A stretch of DNA of 64,000 bases from Salegentibacter sp. (GTDB lineage: Bacteria; Bacteroidota; Bacteroidia; Flavobacteriales; Flavobacteriaceae): contig JAGXIH010000003.1 of the NCBI GenBank assembly GCA_024635795.1, forward strand, positions 62,001-126,000, in the 5' to 3' direction. Positions within the stretch are counted from its first letter, which is position 1. Every line of letters starts with the position of its first letter. Below are positions 33,117-41,148 of this stretch, piece by piece. A model generated the notes under the pieces. It was not told the DNA's origin, made no database searches, and worked only from the letters and a program-made list of their open reading frames with translations. The position numbers and the translations under genes are program-made.

Positions 33117-33614
33117 ATGAGCACCCTAAACCTTAATCACAAACAAGCCCTGGAAAAAATGACCAATCTGGTGGAAAGCATAAAAACCGGAATGCTGATC
33201 ACCTGTTTAAGTGACCGCCCGCTTAATGCCGTACCTATGACCACCAAAAAAATTGATGGCGAAGGAAACATCTGGTTTTTAAGCAGGCTGGACAGCAGTC
33301 AAAATTGTAATATCGCTCGGGAAGCTGAAGTGCAATTGCTTTACAGTTCCCCCGGTAACAAGGAATTTATCAGCATCTACGGTATGGCTTCAATCAATCT
33401 CGACCCTGAAAAACTAAAGGAACTCTACCATACAAGTGATGATGCCTGGTTCACCGGCCTGGACGATCCCAATCTCACGGCTATAAAAGTCATCCCAAAA
33501 CAATCGTATTACTGGGATGAAAAACGAAATAATTATGTCGACCTCTTTGCCGGGAATCGCACGCCTGAAAAAGACACAATTAGAACAGGCGAGAAAGGAA
33601 AACTTCAGTTATAA
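33117..33614 (+). CDS. Pyridoxamine 5'-phosphate oxidase-like general stress protein
   Basis: A 165-aa split-barrel flavin-binding-type protein. MLITCLSDRPLNAVPMTTKKIDGEGNIWFLSRLDSS and VQLLYSSPGNKEFISIYGMASI match the general stress protein 26 subgroup of the PNPOx-like fold; the C-terminus ends with YYWDEKRNNYVDLF. Substrate or reductase activity is not known. A terminator follows at 33629-33658. Confidence 0.85.
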   Translation: MSTLNLNHKQALEKMTNLVESIKTGMLITCLSDRPLNAVPMTTKKIDGEGNIWFLSRLDSSQNCNIAREAEVQLLYSSPGNKEFISIYGMASINLDPEKLKELYHTSDDAWFTGLDDPNLTAIKVIPKQSYYWDEKRNNYVDLFAGNRTPEKDTIRTGEKGKLQL

Positions 33615-33628
33615 CTTAAAAAGCTTTC

Positions 33629-33658
33629 AAAAAGGCCTCAGGTTATGAGGTCTTTTTT
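33629..33658 (+). terminator. Terminator after the stress protein gene
   Basis: AGGCCTCA-GGTTA-TGAGGTCT (one G-T pair) flanked by As before and six Ts after. Confidence 0.8.
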
Positions 33659-33732
33659 ATTCTTTCTATTTTAGCCGAAAATTTTATCGGTTTAAATTCT
33701 TTTTGAGACGCCGATATCTAAACTTCAATACA

Positions 33733-34617
33733 ATGAAAGCATATATTTTTCCCGGACAGGGAGCACAATTTCCGGGAATGGGACTGGACCTTTTTGAAAA
33801 ATCGGTTGAAGCACAGGATATGTTCAAAGCCGCTAACGCCATTTTAGGTTATTCGATTACCGATATAATGTTTGAAGGCAGCGCCGAAGACCTGAAACAA
33901 ACTAAAGTTACCCAACCGGCCATATTTATTCATTCGGTGATACTAAGTAAATTGCTTGGGGATAAATTTCAACCAGATATGGTAGCGGGGCATTCCCTGG
34001 GAGAATTTTCGGCACTGGTGGCTAATAAAGTATTGAGTTTTGAAGAAGGACTTCAGTTGGTCTATAAAAGAGCTATGGCGATGCAGGAAGCTTGTGAACT
34101 ACAGCCTTCCACTATGGCTGCCGTTCTCGGCCTGGAAGATGAAGTGGTAGAAGCTGTTTGTGCTGAAACCGAAGGCACCGTAGTAGCAGCTAATTACAAC
34201 TGTCCCGGACAATTGGTTATTTCAGGAGATGTGAAAGCCGTGGAACTGGCCTGTGAGAATTTAAAAGAACGTGGCGCCAGAAGAGCGATGATCCTTCCTG
34301 TAGGCGGGGCATTTCATTCTCCATTGATGGAACCGGCAAGAAAAGAACTGGCAGCCGCTATAGAGAACATGACTTTCAGAAAACCTATCTGCCCGGTATA
34401 CCAAAACGTAAGCACTTTTGCAGTAACCGATCCTGAAGAGATAAAGAAAAATCTTGTTTTTCAGCTTACGTCTCCGGTAAAATGGACGCAAAGCGTTCAG
34501 AATATGATAAAAGACGGTGCTACCGAATTTATTGAAGTTGGCCCCGGAAAAGTGCTACAGGGTCTTGTAAAGAAAATTGATCGTAGTATGAATGTTTCTT
34601 CTGCAGAAATACAGTAG
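33733..34617 (+). CDS. fabD: Malonyl-CoA-ACP transacylase
   Basis: Loads malonyl groups onto acyl carrier protein for fatty acid synthesis. The preferred start ATG 33733 (MKAYIFPGQGAQFPGMG) gives 294 aa; the ORF-track start 33703 is a TTG adding ten residues. The catalytic serine is in GHSLGEFSALV (about residue 91), with later GAFHSPLM (catalytic His) and FIEVGPGKVLQGL. It stands alone, bounded by terminators on both sides. Confidence 0.95.
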   Translation: MKAYIFPGQGAQFPGMGLDLFEKSVEAQDMFKAANAILGYSITDIMFEGSAEDLKQTKVTQPAIFIHSVILSKLLGDKFQPDMVAGHSLGEFSALVANKVLSFEEGLQLVYKRAMAMQEACELQPSTMAAVLGLEDEVVEAVCAETEGTVVAANYNCPGQLVISGDVKAVELACENLKERGARRAMILPVGGAFHSPLMEPARKELAAAIENMTFRKPICPVYQNVSTFAVTDPEEIKKNLVFQLTSPVKWTQSVQNMIKDGATEFIEVGPGKVLQGLVKKIDRSMNVSSAEIQ

Positions 34618-34657
34618 AGGCAATCTCATTTCAAATATAGTTCCTCCAAAAAGGACA

Positions 34658-34695
34658 ATAAAAAACTCCCGGTAATCACTGCCGGGAGTTTTTTA
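34658..34695. terminator. Bidirectional terminator between fabD and an amidohydrolase gene
   Basis: A 13-bp stem AAAAAACTCCCGG / CCGGGAGTTTTTT with a 9-nt loop; U-tracts arise in both directions between two convergent genes. Confidence 0.9.
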
Positions 34696-34713
34696 TATCG
34701 ATAAGAATTTCCT

Positions 34714-35994
34714 TTATTTCCTGTAGATCTTCCCTTCCTTCATCACGAATTTTACATTTTGAAGGCTTTGAATATTCTCTGTGGGATCTTCATCAACCGC
34801 GATGATATCGGCTAAAAAACCTTCCTGTAGTTGCCCTATTTTATCTTCCATCTTTAGTAAACGGGCATTGGTGATGGTCGCCGATTGAATTGCTTCCATA
34901 GCGGGCATTCCGGCCTCGGTCATATACACAAATTCGCGGGCATTTTCCCCGTGTTTAAAAACTCCGGCATCTGTACCAAAGGCGATTGGCACTCCCTTTT
35001 TGTAAGCGCGGGCAAACATATCCTGAATCTGGGGTCCTATCTCTCTTGCTTTTGGTACAACCACTTCAGGGTAATAACCTTCTACCTCAGCCTTTTCGGT
35101 CACTTCCTTTCCTGCGGTAATAGTTGGTACAAGGTAAGCATCATGCTTTTTCATGAGTTCCATGGTCTCATCGCTCATCTTGGTTCCGTGCTCAATTGTT
35201 TTTACTCCTGCCCGAATGGCCCTTTGCATTCCTTCATCGCCATGAGCGTGAGCGGCAACATCAAAATCGTAGTCTTTAGCCGTTTCAACAATTGCCCTGA
35301 TCTCTTCTTCAGAAAACTGCGGATTAGAACTGCTCTTAGCCACACTCAATACGCCGCCGGTCGCTGTGATCTTTATCAGATCGGCGCCGTTTTTATAGCG
35401 TTGTCTTACAGCTTTTCGCGCATCATCCATATTATTCACCACGCCTTCCTTTGGACCCGGATCGCCCATTAATTTTCGGTTCATTCCACTCGTTGGATCG
35501 GCGTGCCCTCCGGTAGAAGCAATAGATTTTCCTACGGTAAAGATTCTGGGGCCATCTATCTTACCCTTATTTATAGCATCCCGGAGCGCGATATTCACCC
35601 CGCTTCCGCCAAGTTCACGAACGGTAGTAAAACCGGCCATGAGCGTGGTCTTTGCAAAACCAACAGCATTAAATGCATTGTCGGCCTCGTTATTAACATA
35701 CCGCTCCAGATATTTCCCGGGGTTGGTTTCGCTTTCCAGGTGAACGTGCATATCAATTAATCCGGGTAGCAAGGTTTTATCCTTCATCTCGATAAGGGTG
35801 TCAGCCTCCTTTTCCGGAGACACAAATCCGTTTTCAATGCTCTTGATTTTCTCTCCGGAAACAATGATGGTTTTATCGGTTAAAACCTTCCCGTTCTTAG
35901 TGTCTATAAATTTTCCGGCCTGAATGTATATATCCTGAGCCTGTAGTGTAATGGAAAGAAAAATTCCGAAGCAAAAGATCAAAAGTTTTTTCAT
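34714..35994 (-). CDS. Secreted amidohydrolase (imidazolonepropionase-like)
   Basis: A 426-aa exported metal-dependent hydrolase. Signal peptide LLIFCFGIFLSITLQAQ, then the metal site PGLIDMHVHLESE, a carboxylated-lysine region near GADLIKITATGGV, VAAHAHGDEGMQ, HGTKM, and AFGTDAGVF (catalytic Asp). This set is typical of the Xaa-Pro dipeptidase/imidazolonepropionase-like subgroup common in Bacteroidetes. Substrate unknown. The next upstream gene (DegT aminotransferase) ends 7 nt before it, so they may share a transcript. Confidence 0.86.
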   Translation of the reverse strand: MKKLLIFCFGIFLSITLQAQDIYIQAGKFIDTKNGKVLTDKTIIVSGEKIKSIENGFVSPEKEADTLIEMKDKTLLPGLIDMHVHLESETNPGKYLERYVNNEADNAFNAVGFAKTTLMAGFTTVRELGGSGVNIALRDAINKGKIDGPRIFTVGKSIASTGGHADPTSGMNRKLMGDPGPKEGVVNNMDDARKAVRQRYKNGADLIKITATGGVLSVAKSSSNPQFSEEEIRAIVETAKDYDFDVAAHAHGDEGMQRAIRAGVKTIEHGTKMSDETMELMKKHDAYLVPTITAGKEVTEKAEVEGYYPEVVVPKAREIGPQIQDMFARAYKKGVPIAFGTDAGVFKHGENAREFVYMTEAGMPAMEAIQSATITNARLLKMEDKIGQLQEGFLADIIAVDEDPTENIQSLQNVKFVMKEGKIYRK

Positions 35995-36001
35995 AAGGTT
36001 T

Positions 36002-37135
36002 CTATTGATTTAAAAAGTCTTTGATTGTGTTAGCAATATAATCAATCTGCTCGTCATCCAGTTCGGTATGCATCGGCAGGGAGAGAACTTCCTTCACCAG
36101 TTGATTAGTAACAGGGAAATCGGCTTCATTATATCTTTCATCGGCATAGGCCTTCTGGCTATGCAGCGGGATTGGATAATAGATACCAAATGGAATTCCT
36201 TTTTCCTGCAGGTGTTTTGCCAGGGCATCTCTTTTTCCATTAGTGATCTTCAGGGTATACTGATGAAAAACGTGGGTATCTGGTTTTCCGGTGATCACCG
36301 GAGTAACTATCCCTTCCTGCCCCGCAAAGGCCGCATTATATTTTTCGGCGGCTGCTCTCCTGGCATCGTTGTATTTATCAAGACGTGGCAGTTTAGCCCT
36401 TAAAACCGCTGCCTGCAAACTATCTAACCTGGAGTTAACACCAACCACATCGTGGTGATAACGCTCATACATTCCATGGTTTACGATCCCACGAATGATA
36501 TGTGCCAGCTTATCATCGTTAGTAAAGATCGCGCCACCATCGCCGTAGCAGCCGAGGTTCTTAGACGGAAAAAAGGAAGTTGCTCCCACATCACCCATTA
36601 CTCCGGTCTTATAGCTCTTTCCATCTTCTGAATGGAAATTACCACCTATGGCCTGGGCATTATCTTCAATTACATATAAATTATGTTCTTTGGCGATTTT
36701 CAAGATCTCATCCATATCGGCAGACTGGCCAAAAAGATGAACGGGAACTATTGCTTTGGTCTTTGGCGTGATGGCTTTTTTGATGGCCTCAGGATCTATA
36801 TTGAAAGTGTCGGGTTTTACATCTACCAACACCGGGGTTAATTGCAACAAGGCAATCACTTCTACAGTAGCGGCAAAGGTAAAATCGGCGGTTATCACTT
36901 CATCTCCGGGTTTTAAATCCAGTCCCATCATCGCAATCTGGAGGGCATCTGTGCCATTGGCGCAGGGGATTACGTGTTTTGCTCCAAGATATGCTTCAAG
37001 TTCCTTTTGAAATTTCTGAACCTGCGGTCCGTTTATAAATGCGGCTGATTCTATAACCTCCTTAAATGAGGCATCTACTTCATTTTTTATTGCGGCATAT
37101 TGACCCTTAAGGTCAACCATTTGTAAGTTTTTCAT
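36002..37135 (-). CDS. DegT/DnrJ/EryC1/StrS-family sugar aminotransferase
   Basis: A PLP enzyme, 377 aa, that would aminate a nucleotide-linked keto sugar. PLP-lysine region GATSFFPSKNLGCYGDGGAI (about residues 177-196), cofactor Asp in VIEDNAQAIGG, and GVNSRLDSLQAAVLR are characteristic. Such enzymes make amino sugars for O-antigen, glycans or capsule. It is divergent from kdtA, so both may contribute to cell-envelope sugars. A good promoter candidate lies on the minus strand in the 94-nt gap (TTG-N20-TATTTTCG). Confidence 0.9.
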   Translation of the reverse strand: MKNLQMVDLKGQYAAIKNEVDASFKEVIESAAFINGPQVQKFQKELEAYLGAKHVIPCANGTDALQIAMMGLDLKPGDEVITADFTFAATVEVIALLQLTPVLVDVKPDTFNIDPEAIKKAITPKTKAIVPVHLFGQSADMDEILKIAKEHNLYVIEDNAQAIGGNFHSEDGKSYKTGVMGDVGATSFFPSKNLGCYGDGGAIFTNDDKLAHIIRGIVNHGMYERYHHDVVGVNSRLDSLQAAVLRAKLPRLDKYNDARRAAAEKYNAAFAGQEGIVTPVITGKPDTHVFHQYTLKITNGKRDALAKHLQEKGIPFGIYYPIPLHSQKAYADERYNEADFPVTNQLVKEVLSLPMHTELDDEQIDYIANTIKDFLNQ

Positions 37136-37229
37136 AGTAATTTTTATAAAGCACGAAAATACGAAATATCGTTACCTCCGCCAATCTATTTTCAGGAAAG
37201 GCCTATTTTAGCAGAAGAAAACCAGGGTT

Positions 37230-38468
37230 TTGCAAATCATCTATAATTTATTCATCCATTTAACCGAATTTCTCCTGCCGGTAGCCGGGATCTTTAGCCA
37301 CAAAATGAAGCTTTTTGTTAAAGGCAGAAAGGAGGTTTTCCCACGCTTAAAAAATGAAATTCAGGCTGGAGAAAAATATATCTGGATCCACGCCGCTTCC
37401 CTGGGGGAGTTTGAACAGGCTGTTCCGGTTATTGAGCTGCTAAAGGAAAAATATCCGAGCCATAGGATTCTGGTGACCTTCTTTTCTCCCTCAGGTTATG
37501 AGAATAAGAAAAAACACCCACTCGCAGATGTGATCACCTATCTTCCACTGGATACTTACAGCAATGCCCGCAAATTCCTTGACCTGGTAAGACCGGAGTT
37601 GGTTTTCTTTGTGAAATATGATATATGGCCAAATTTTCTCCAGGAAATAAAACAAAGAGGAATTCGCAGCTTTCTTATTTCCGGAGCCTTCAGGAAGGAT
37701 CAGGTTTATTTTAAAAGCTATGGCAGCTGGATGAAAAAAGCCCTTCAAAGTTTTGAACATATTTTTGTTCAGAACCGGGAGTCGAAAGAACTCTTGGAGA
37801 AAAATGGTTTCAGCAATGTTAGCCTGAGTGGAGATACCAGGTTCGACCGGGTCTCGCGGCAACTCACTTATGATAATAAACTCGAAGTCCTGGAGAATTT
37901 TCTTCAGGATGATCTTTGTATCGTGGCCGGAAGCACCTGGCCCGAAGACGAAGAACTACTGCTGGAATATATCAATTCTGCCCCTGCTAAGGTGAAATTC
38001 ATTATCGCCCCTCACGAGATAAAAACAGAGAAAATCAATGATTTCAGAAAAAAATTAAAAATGTCTTCAGTTTTATATTCTGAGACTTCTTCCAGGGAAC
38101 CAAAGGATTTTCAATTACTTATAATAGACAATATCGGCCTATTAAGCAGGATTTATAGTTATGCTGATATTGCTTACGTGGGTGGGGCCGCAGGCAATAC
38201 CGGCCTTCACAATATCCTCGAACCCGCAACCTTTGGCATTCCAATAGTAATAGGTAAAAACTTCGAGAAATTTCCTGAAGCAAAAAAACTTGAGCAGTTG
38301 GCCGGATTATATTCGGTAGCTTCAGCAGAAGAACTAACGGCAATCTTTCAGAAATTGGTTAAAAACAAGGATTTCAGAACACAGACGGGGATGATAGCCG
38401 GACATTTTATCAATTCCAATACCGGCGCAACCCGGGTAATTAGTGATTATCTTTCAAAGAAGCCTTAA
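37230..38468 (+). CDS. kdtA: 3-deoxy-D-manno-octulosonic acid transferase (TTG start)
   Basis: A GT30 inner-membrane glycosyltransferase that adds Kdo to lipid A precursor. 412 aa with an N-terminal membrane anchor (IIYNLFIHLTEFLLPVAGIF), IWIHAASLGEFEQAVP carrying the catalytic Glu, AGSTWPEDEELL, API/PHEIK and AYVGGAAGNTGLHNILEPA. The start is TTG: no ATG precedes it, and the next Met (MKLFVKG) would remove the conserved anchor. Also called waaA. Confidence 0.92.
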   Translation: MQIIYNLFIHLTEFLLPVAGIFSHKMKLFVKGRKEVFPRLKNEIQAGEKYIWIHAASLGEFEQAVPVIELLKEKYPSHRILVTFFSPSGYENKKKHPLADVITYLPLDTYSNARKFLDLVRPELVFFVKYDIWPNFLQEIKQRGIRSFLISGAFRKDQVYFKSYGSWMKKALQSFEHIFVQNRESKELLEKNGFSNVSLSGDTRFDRVSRQLTYDNKLEVLENFLQDDLCIVAGSTWPEDEELLLEYINSAPAKVKFIIAPHEIKTEKINDFRKKLKMSSVLYSETSSREPKDFQLLIIDNIGLLSRIYSYADIAYVGGAAGNTGLHNILEPATFGIPIVIGKNFEKFPEAKKLEQLAGLYSVASAEELTAIFQKLVKNKDFRTQTGMIAGHFINSNTGATRVISDYLSKKP

Positions 38469-38572
38469 TAATTTCTTTATTTTTTAAGATTTTCTGCTAA
38501 AAAATCACAAATAAAACCGCGGGGAAAGATTTTCAGCTTAATTTCGAAGATTGAACTAAAAACTACAATTTT

Positions 38573-38815
38573 ATGAAACGTGTATTTGTTTTAGGAAGTT
38601 TATTCCTTGTAAGTACTTTAAGCCTAATTTCCTGTCGCGAAACTTCTGACGAGAATGAGAAAGAAGTGATCGTGAGAGAAGTGGAAGTTGAGAAGCAAAC
38701 CCCAACTGAAACCGAAGAGAAAAAAGGAATCCTTGAAAGAACCGGTGAAAGAGTTGACAAGGAAGTTAACGAAGAGATCGATAAAGAAATTGACAAGATT
38801 GGAGACGATAATTAG
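38573..38815 (+). CDS. Small acidic lipoprotein, copy 1 of 3
   Basis: An 80-aa predicted lipoprotein: signal VFVLGSLFLVSTLSLISC with the lipobox Cys, then RETSDENEKE. The mature part is highly charged and probably helical (ERVDKEVNEEIDKEIDKIGDD). Acidic residues directly after the Cys resemble the surface-export signal described for Bacteroidetes lipoproteins, so an outer-surface location is possible. It is the first of three tandem genes sharing the SC-R-E/D start. Function unknown. Confidence 0.75.
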   Translation: MKRVFVLGSLFLVSTLSLISCRETSDENEKEVIVREVEVEKQTPTETEEKKGILERTGERVDKEVNEEIDKEIDKIGDDN

Positions 38816-38909
38816 ATAAAACACATAGTTTTATCTTAATTAATCCGTAATTCCTGAAATTTTAAGAAAATTTTAGCAGTAAAATAGGCTTAACAATAAG
38901 TCACATCTC

Positions 38910-38917
38910 TAATTTTG
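38910..38917 (+). promoter_or_regulatory. -7 element upstream of the second lipoprotein gene
   Basis: TAATTTTG matches TAnnTTTG and lies 29 nt before ATG 38947. A weak hairpin (GATAAAAC-ACATA-GTTTTATC, 38814-38834) closes the first lipoprotein gene, so copies 2 and 3 may have their own transcript. Confidence 0.4.
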
Positions 38918-38946
38918 TTGAGTATAAACTAAAAAACAACCAAATT

Positions 38947-39189
38947 ATGAAACGATCAATTTTATTACTGGCAATGATATTTACGTTATCAACTGCTTTA
39001 ACTTCCTGTAGGGAAGTTAAAGAAGAAGAAAACGAAATGGAAATGCATAGCGATGATATGGATGATATGAATGATGACCTTGATGATGTAGGAGATGATA
39101 TAGAAGAAGCCGCAAACGATGCCGGAGAAGCTATTGATGAAGGTGCTCAGGAAGTAGAAGATGAGCTTGAAGGTAATGATGATCTTTAA
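38947..39189 (+). CDS. Small acidic lipoprotein, copy 2 of 3
   Basis: An 80-aa predicted lipoprotein with signal SILLLAMIFTLSTALTSC and REVKEEENE after the Cys. The mature part is extremely acidic, built from short DD-containing repeats (DDMDDMNDDLDDVGDDIEEA). The C-terminal pattern of GDDIEEAANDAGEAIDEG is close to the third copy. Metal or cation binding is imaginable from the composition, but nothing proves it. Third copy follows 23 nt downstream. Confidence 0.72.
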   Translation: MKRSILLLAMIFTLSTALTSCREVKEEENEMEMHSDDMDDMNDDLDDVGDDIEEAANDAGEAIDEGAQEVEDELEGNDDL

Positions 39190-39212
39190 TAATAAATTTC
39201 AATTATTAAGTT

Positions 39213-39368
39213 ATGAAAAAGTTAGTTTTATTACTGGCATTAACCTTTAGCACCGCCGCGGTTTTCACATCCTGCAGGGATGACCGTTCCGGTGTTGAAA
39301 AAGCTGCAGATGATATTGAGGATGCAGCAGATGACGTTGGTGATGCCATAGACGATGCTACAAATTAG
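39213..39368 (+). CDS. Small acidic lipoprotein, copy 3 of 3 (51 aa)
   Basis: Too short for the ORF track. ATG 39213 to TAG 39368 encodes 51 aa: signal LVLLLALTFSTAAVFTSC with lipobox, then RDDRSGVEKAADDIEDAADD and VGDAIDDATN. The same signal design, the CR-acidic start and the D/A-rich repeats mark it as a paralogue of copy 2. The first codons, MKK, and the position 23 nt after copy 2 support real translation. A terminator follows. Architecture is reminiscent of entericidin-like small lipoproteins, without enough similarity to name it. Confidence 0.7.
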   Translation: MKKLVLLLALTFSTAAVFTSCRDDRSGVEKAADDIEDAADDVGDAIDDATN

Positions 39369-39396
39369 TAGCACAACAATATCTATTAACCACCAA

Positions 39397-39427
39397 TAAA
39401 AACCCTCTTACCCAGAGGGTTTTTTTA
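39397..39427. terminator. Terminator between lipoproteins and the XRE-S24 gene
   Basis: AACCCTCT-TACCC-AGAGGGTT with A- and T-runs on both sides; it can serve both convergent genes. Confidence 0.85.
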
Positions 39428-40198
39428 TGCCTCCTTTTTAAAGGCCTTGAGATCTCTTTTTAATTCTTCCATAGATTCCTGAAGCTCCCGGAAGAGTCCG
39501 CTCTGCGACGGGTTATCCAGGTTAAAGGTTAATTTGCTGTTCACCTGCCAGATCTCCTGGATATCGTTCACATCAACCTCCACCGGCAAATATTCTTCGT
39601 TGGAGGAAATAAGCAACACCTTGGAAGGATCTGGTAATTTCTGAAGTTTTTTCACAAGCACAGAATCATACAGTACCACCACATAAACCTTATTGTTAGA
39701 AGCCTGATCCAGATCGGACACGGCTTTTCCCAATACCCATTCTCCAGGATAATAATTAGGAAGCATACTATCCCCCTCTATCTGAAATCCACGATAAGTA
39801 GCATTACGGAATTCCGGGAGGGGAATATCGAAAGCCGGGAGTTGATAATACCATTCCACATCCTGAACATTATGAGGATACCCTGCTGCAGCCTTCTGGT
39901 TAACCATCAGAATATTCTCATTGTCAGCACTATCTACTGTAACCACCTTTGGGCTCACATCTCCTTTGCTTAGTTGTAAATACTTCTGTCCGCTTTCTCC
40001 AAACAACCAGAGAGGATTAATCCCAAACCGACTCAAAAGCCCGGCCACCACCTTGCCCGATAATTTTGTGCGCCCCCGTTCAATATCAGCGGTGGAATTT
40101 TTAATCCCCAGCAGTTCTGCAAATTGAGATTGAGTAAAATTGTTTTCTTCTCTTACTTCCTTAAAGTGCTTGATCTCAATAGATGGCGGTGTTCCCAT
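39425..40198 (-). CDS. XRE-family repressor with S24 (LexA/CI-like) peptidase domain
   Basis: A 257-aa two-domain regulator from the preferred ATG 40198. HTH_3 domain at about 10-65 (REENNFTQSQFAELLGIKNSTA), S24 domain at about 95-225. The autocleavage set appears intact: Ala105-Gly106 in QKAAAGYPH, Ser144 in EGDSMLPNYYPGEW, and Lys183 in VLVKKLQ, with spacings close to LexA. The ORF-track start is a TTG adding 13 residues. A palindrome overlaps its promoter (see 40229-40265), which suggests autorepression. It may respond to DNA damage like LexA/CI repressors; no prophage genes are nearby. Confidence 0.86.
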   Translation of the reverse strand: MGTPPSIEIKHFKEVREENNFTQSQFAELLGIKNSTADIERGRTKLSGKVVAGLLSRFGINPLWLFGESGQKYLQLSKGDVSPKVVTVDSADNENILMVNQKAAAGYPHNVQDVEWYYQLPAFDIPLPEFRNATYRGFQIEGDSMLPNYYPGEWVLGKAVSDLDQASNNKVYVVVLYDSVLVKKLQKLPDPSKVLLISSNEEYLPVEVDVNDIQEIWQVNSKLTFNLDNPSQSGLFRELQESMEELKRDLKAFKKEA

Positions 40199-40228
40199 AT
40201 CAGAATGTTTTTGGAATAATTCCCAGTG

Positions 40229-40265
40229 TAAATCCAAATTTATTGGATTTATTCCGATAGCACAA
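40229..40265 (-). promoter_or_regulatory. Promoter with embedded operator of the XRE-S24 gene
   Basis: On the minus strand TTG (40265-40263), 20 nt, then TAAATTTG (40242-40235), a perfect -7 element. The -7 element lies in the centre of a perfect 9-bp inverted repeat TAAATCCAA-ATTTA-TTGGATTTA (40229-40251). A second palindrome GGAAT-A-ATTCC (40213-40223) lies just downstream. The arrangement fits autoregulation by the encoded repressor. Confidence 0.65.
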
Positions 40266-40290
40266 CAAAAAATTCCGGTTTTTTATAAAA

Positions 40291-41037
40291 TTATTGAGCG
40301 AGGTATCCTCCGTCTATAGGATAATAGGCTCCGGTAGCGAAAGAAGACCGGTCTCCGGCCAGCCACATAAATAGCTCGGCAACTTCCTCGGGTTCTCCTA
40401 AGCGTCCTATGGGGTGAACCTTAACCAACTGCTCAAGCAAATCTTTATCCAGGTCATCCAGTAAAGGCGTCTTGATAAAGGCCGGTCCTACCGAGTTTAC
40501 CCGTACCCCCTTTGCAGAATATTCCAGCGCGGCTGTTTTCGTTAGCCCAACTACTCCGTGTTTTGCCGCCACATAAGCCGCCGAATTGGCAAAACCAACG
40601 CTCCCTAAAATAGATGTTACATTTATAATTGAGCCCTTCCCATTCTTCAGCATAGCAGGAATCTGGTATCGCATTCCGTAGAAAACCCCCGAAAGATTGA
40701 TGCCGATCACTTTATCCCATGACTCAATGCCATACTCACCTACCGGCATTTGCTCTCCGCCGATTCCCGCATTGTTAACCGCAATATCCAGTTTACCAAA
40801 ATGGGACAAGGCTTCTTCCACACTTTTTTCTGAATCCTCAGGTTTCGAAGCATCTGCTTTCACAAAAGCTGCCTTGGCCCCCGTAGCTTTAATTTCCTCT
40901 GCCAGTGCTTTGCCTTTTTCATCATCGATGTCGGTTAGCAAAACCGAAGCTCCGTTTTTTGTAAAAAGAAGCGCAGTGCTCTTTCCTATTCCAGATGCTG
41001 CTCCGGTAATAAGAGCTACTTTTCCTTTTAGTTCCAT
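40291..41037 (-). CDS. Short-chain dehydrogenase/reductase
   Basis: A classical SDR of 248 aa. Cofactor motif ALITGAASGIGKST at about 9-22, LLTDID at the end of beta-2 (Asp suggests NAD preference), NNAGIG, catalytic Ser in NVTSILGSVG and YVAAKHG (Tyr-x3-Lys), then YYPIDGGYLAQ at the end. Substrate is not predictable. It is divergent from the M15 dipeptidase gene and upstream of the repressor gene on the same strand. Confidence 0.9.
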   Translation of the reverse strand: MELKGKVALITGAASGIGKSTALLFTKNGASVLLTDIDDEKGKALAEEIKATGAKAAFVKADASKPEDSEKSVEEALSHFGKLDIAVNNAGIGGEQMPVGEYGIESWDKVIGINLSGVFYGMRYQIPAMLKNGKGSIINVTSILGSVGFANSAAYVAAKHGVVGLTKTAALEYSAKGVRVNSVGPAFIKTPLLDDLDKDLLEQLVKVHPIGRLGEPEEVAELFMWLAGDRSSFATGAYYPIDGGYLAQ

Positions 41038-41148
41038 AATTATTCTTCTTTGATGTTTATTCCTTTAAAAATACACCGTAAGAGACTCAGAAACTATGAG
41101 AAAACTCAGGAAAGCTTATTTTACTTAAATTGCCGGGAAATTACCCGT

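Noticed and set aside
34885-35472. Plus-strand ORF of 195 aa
   Set aside because: It is antisense to the amidohydrolase gene and has no recognisable domain.
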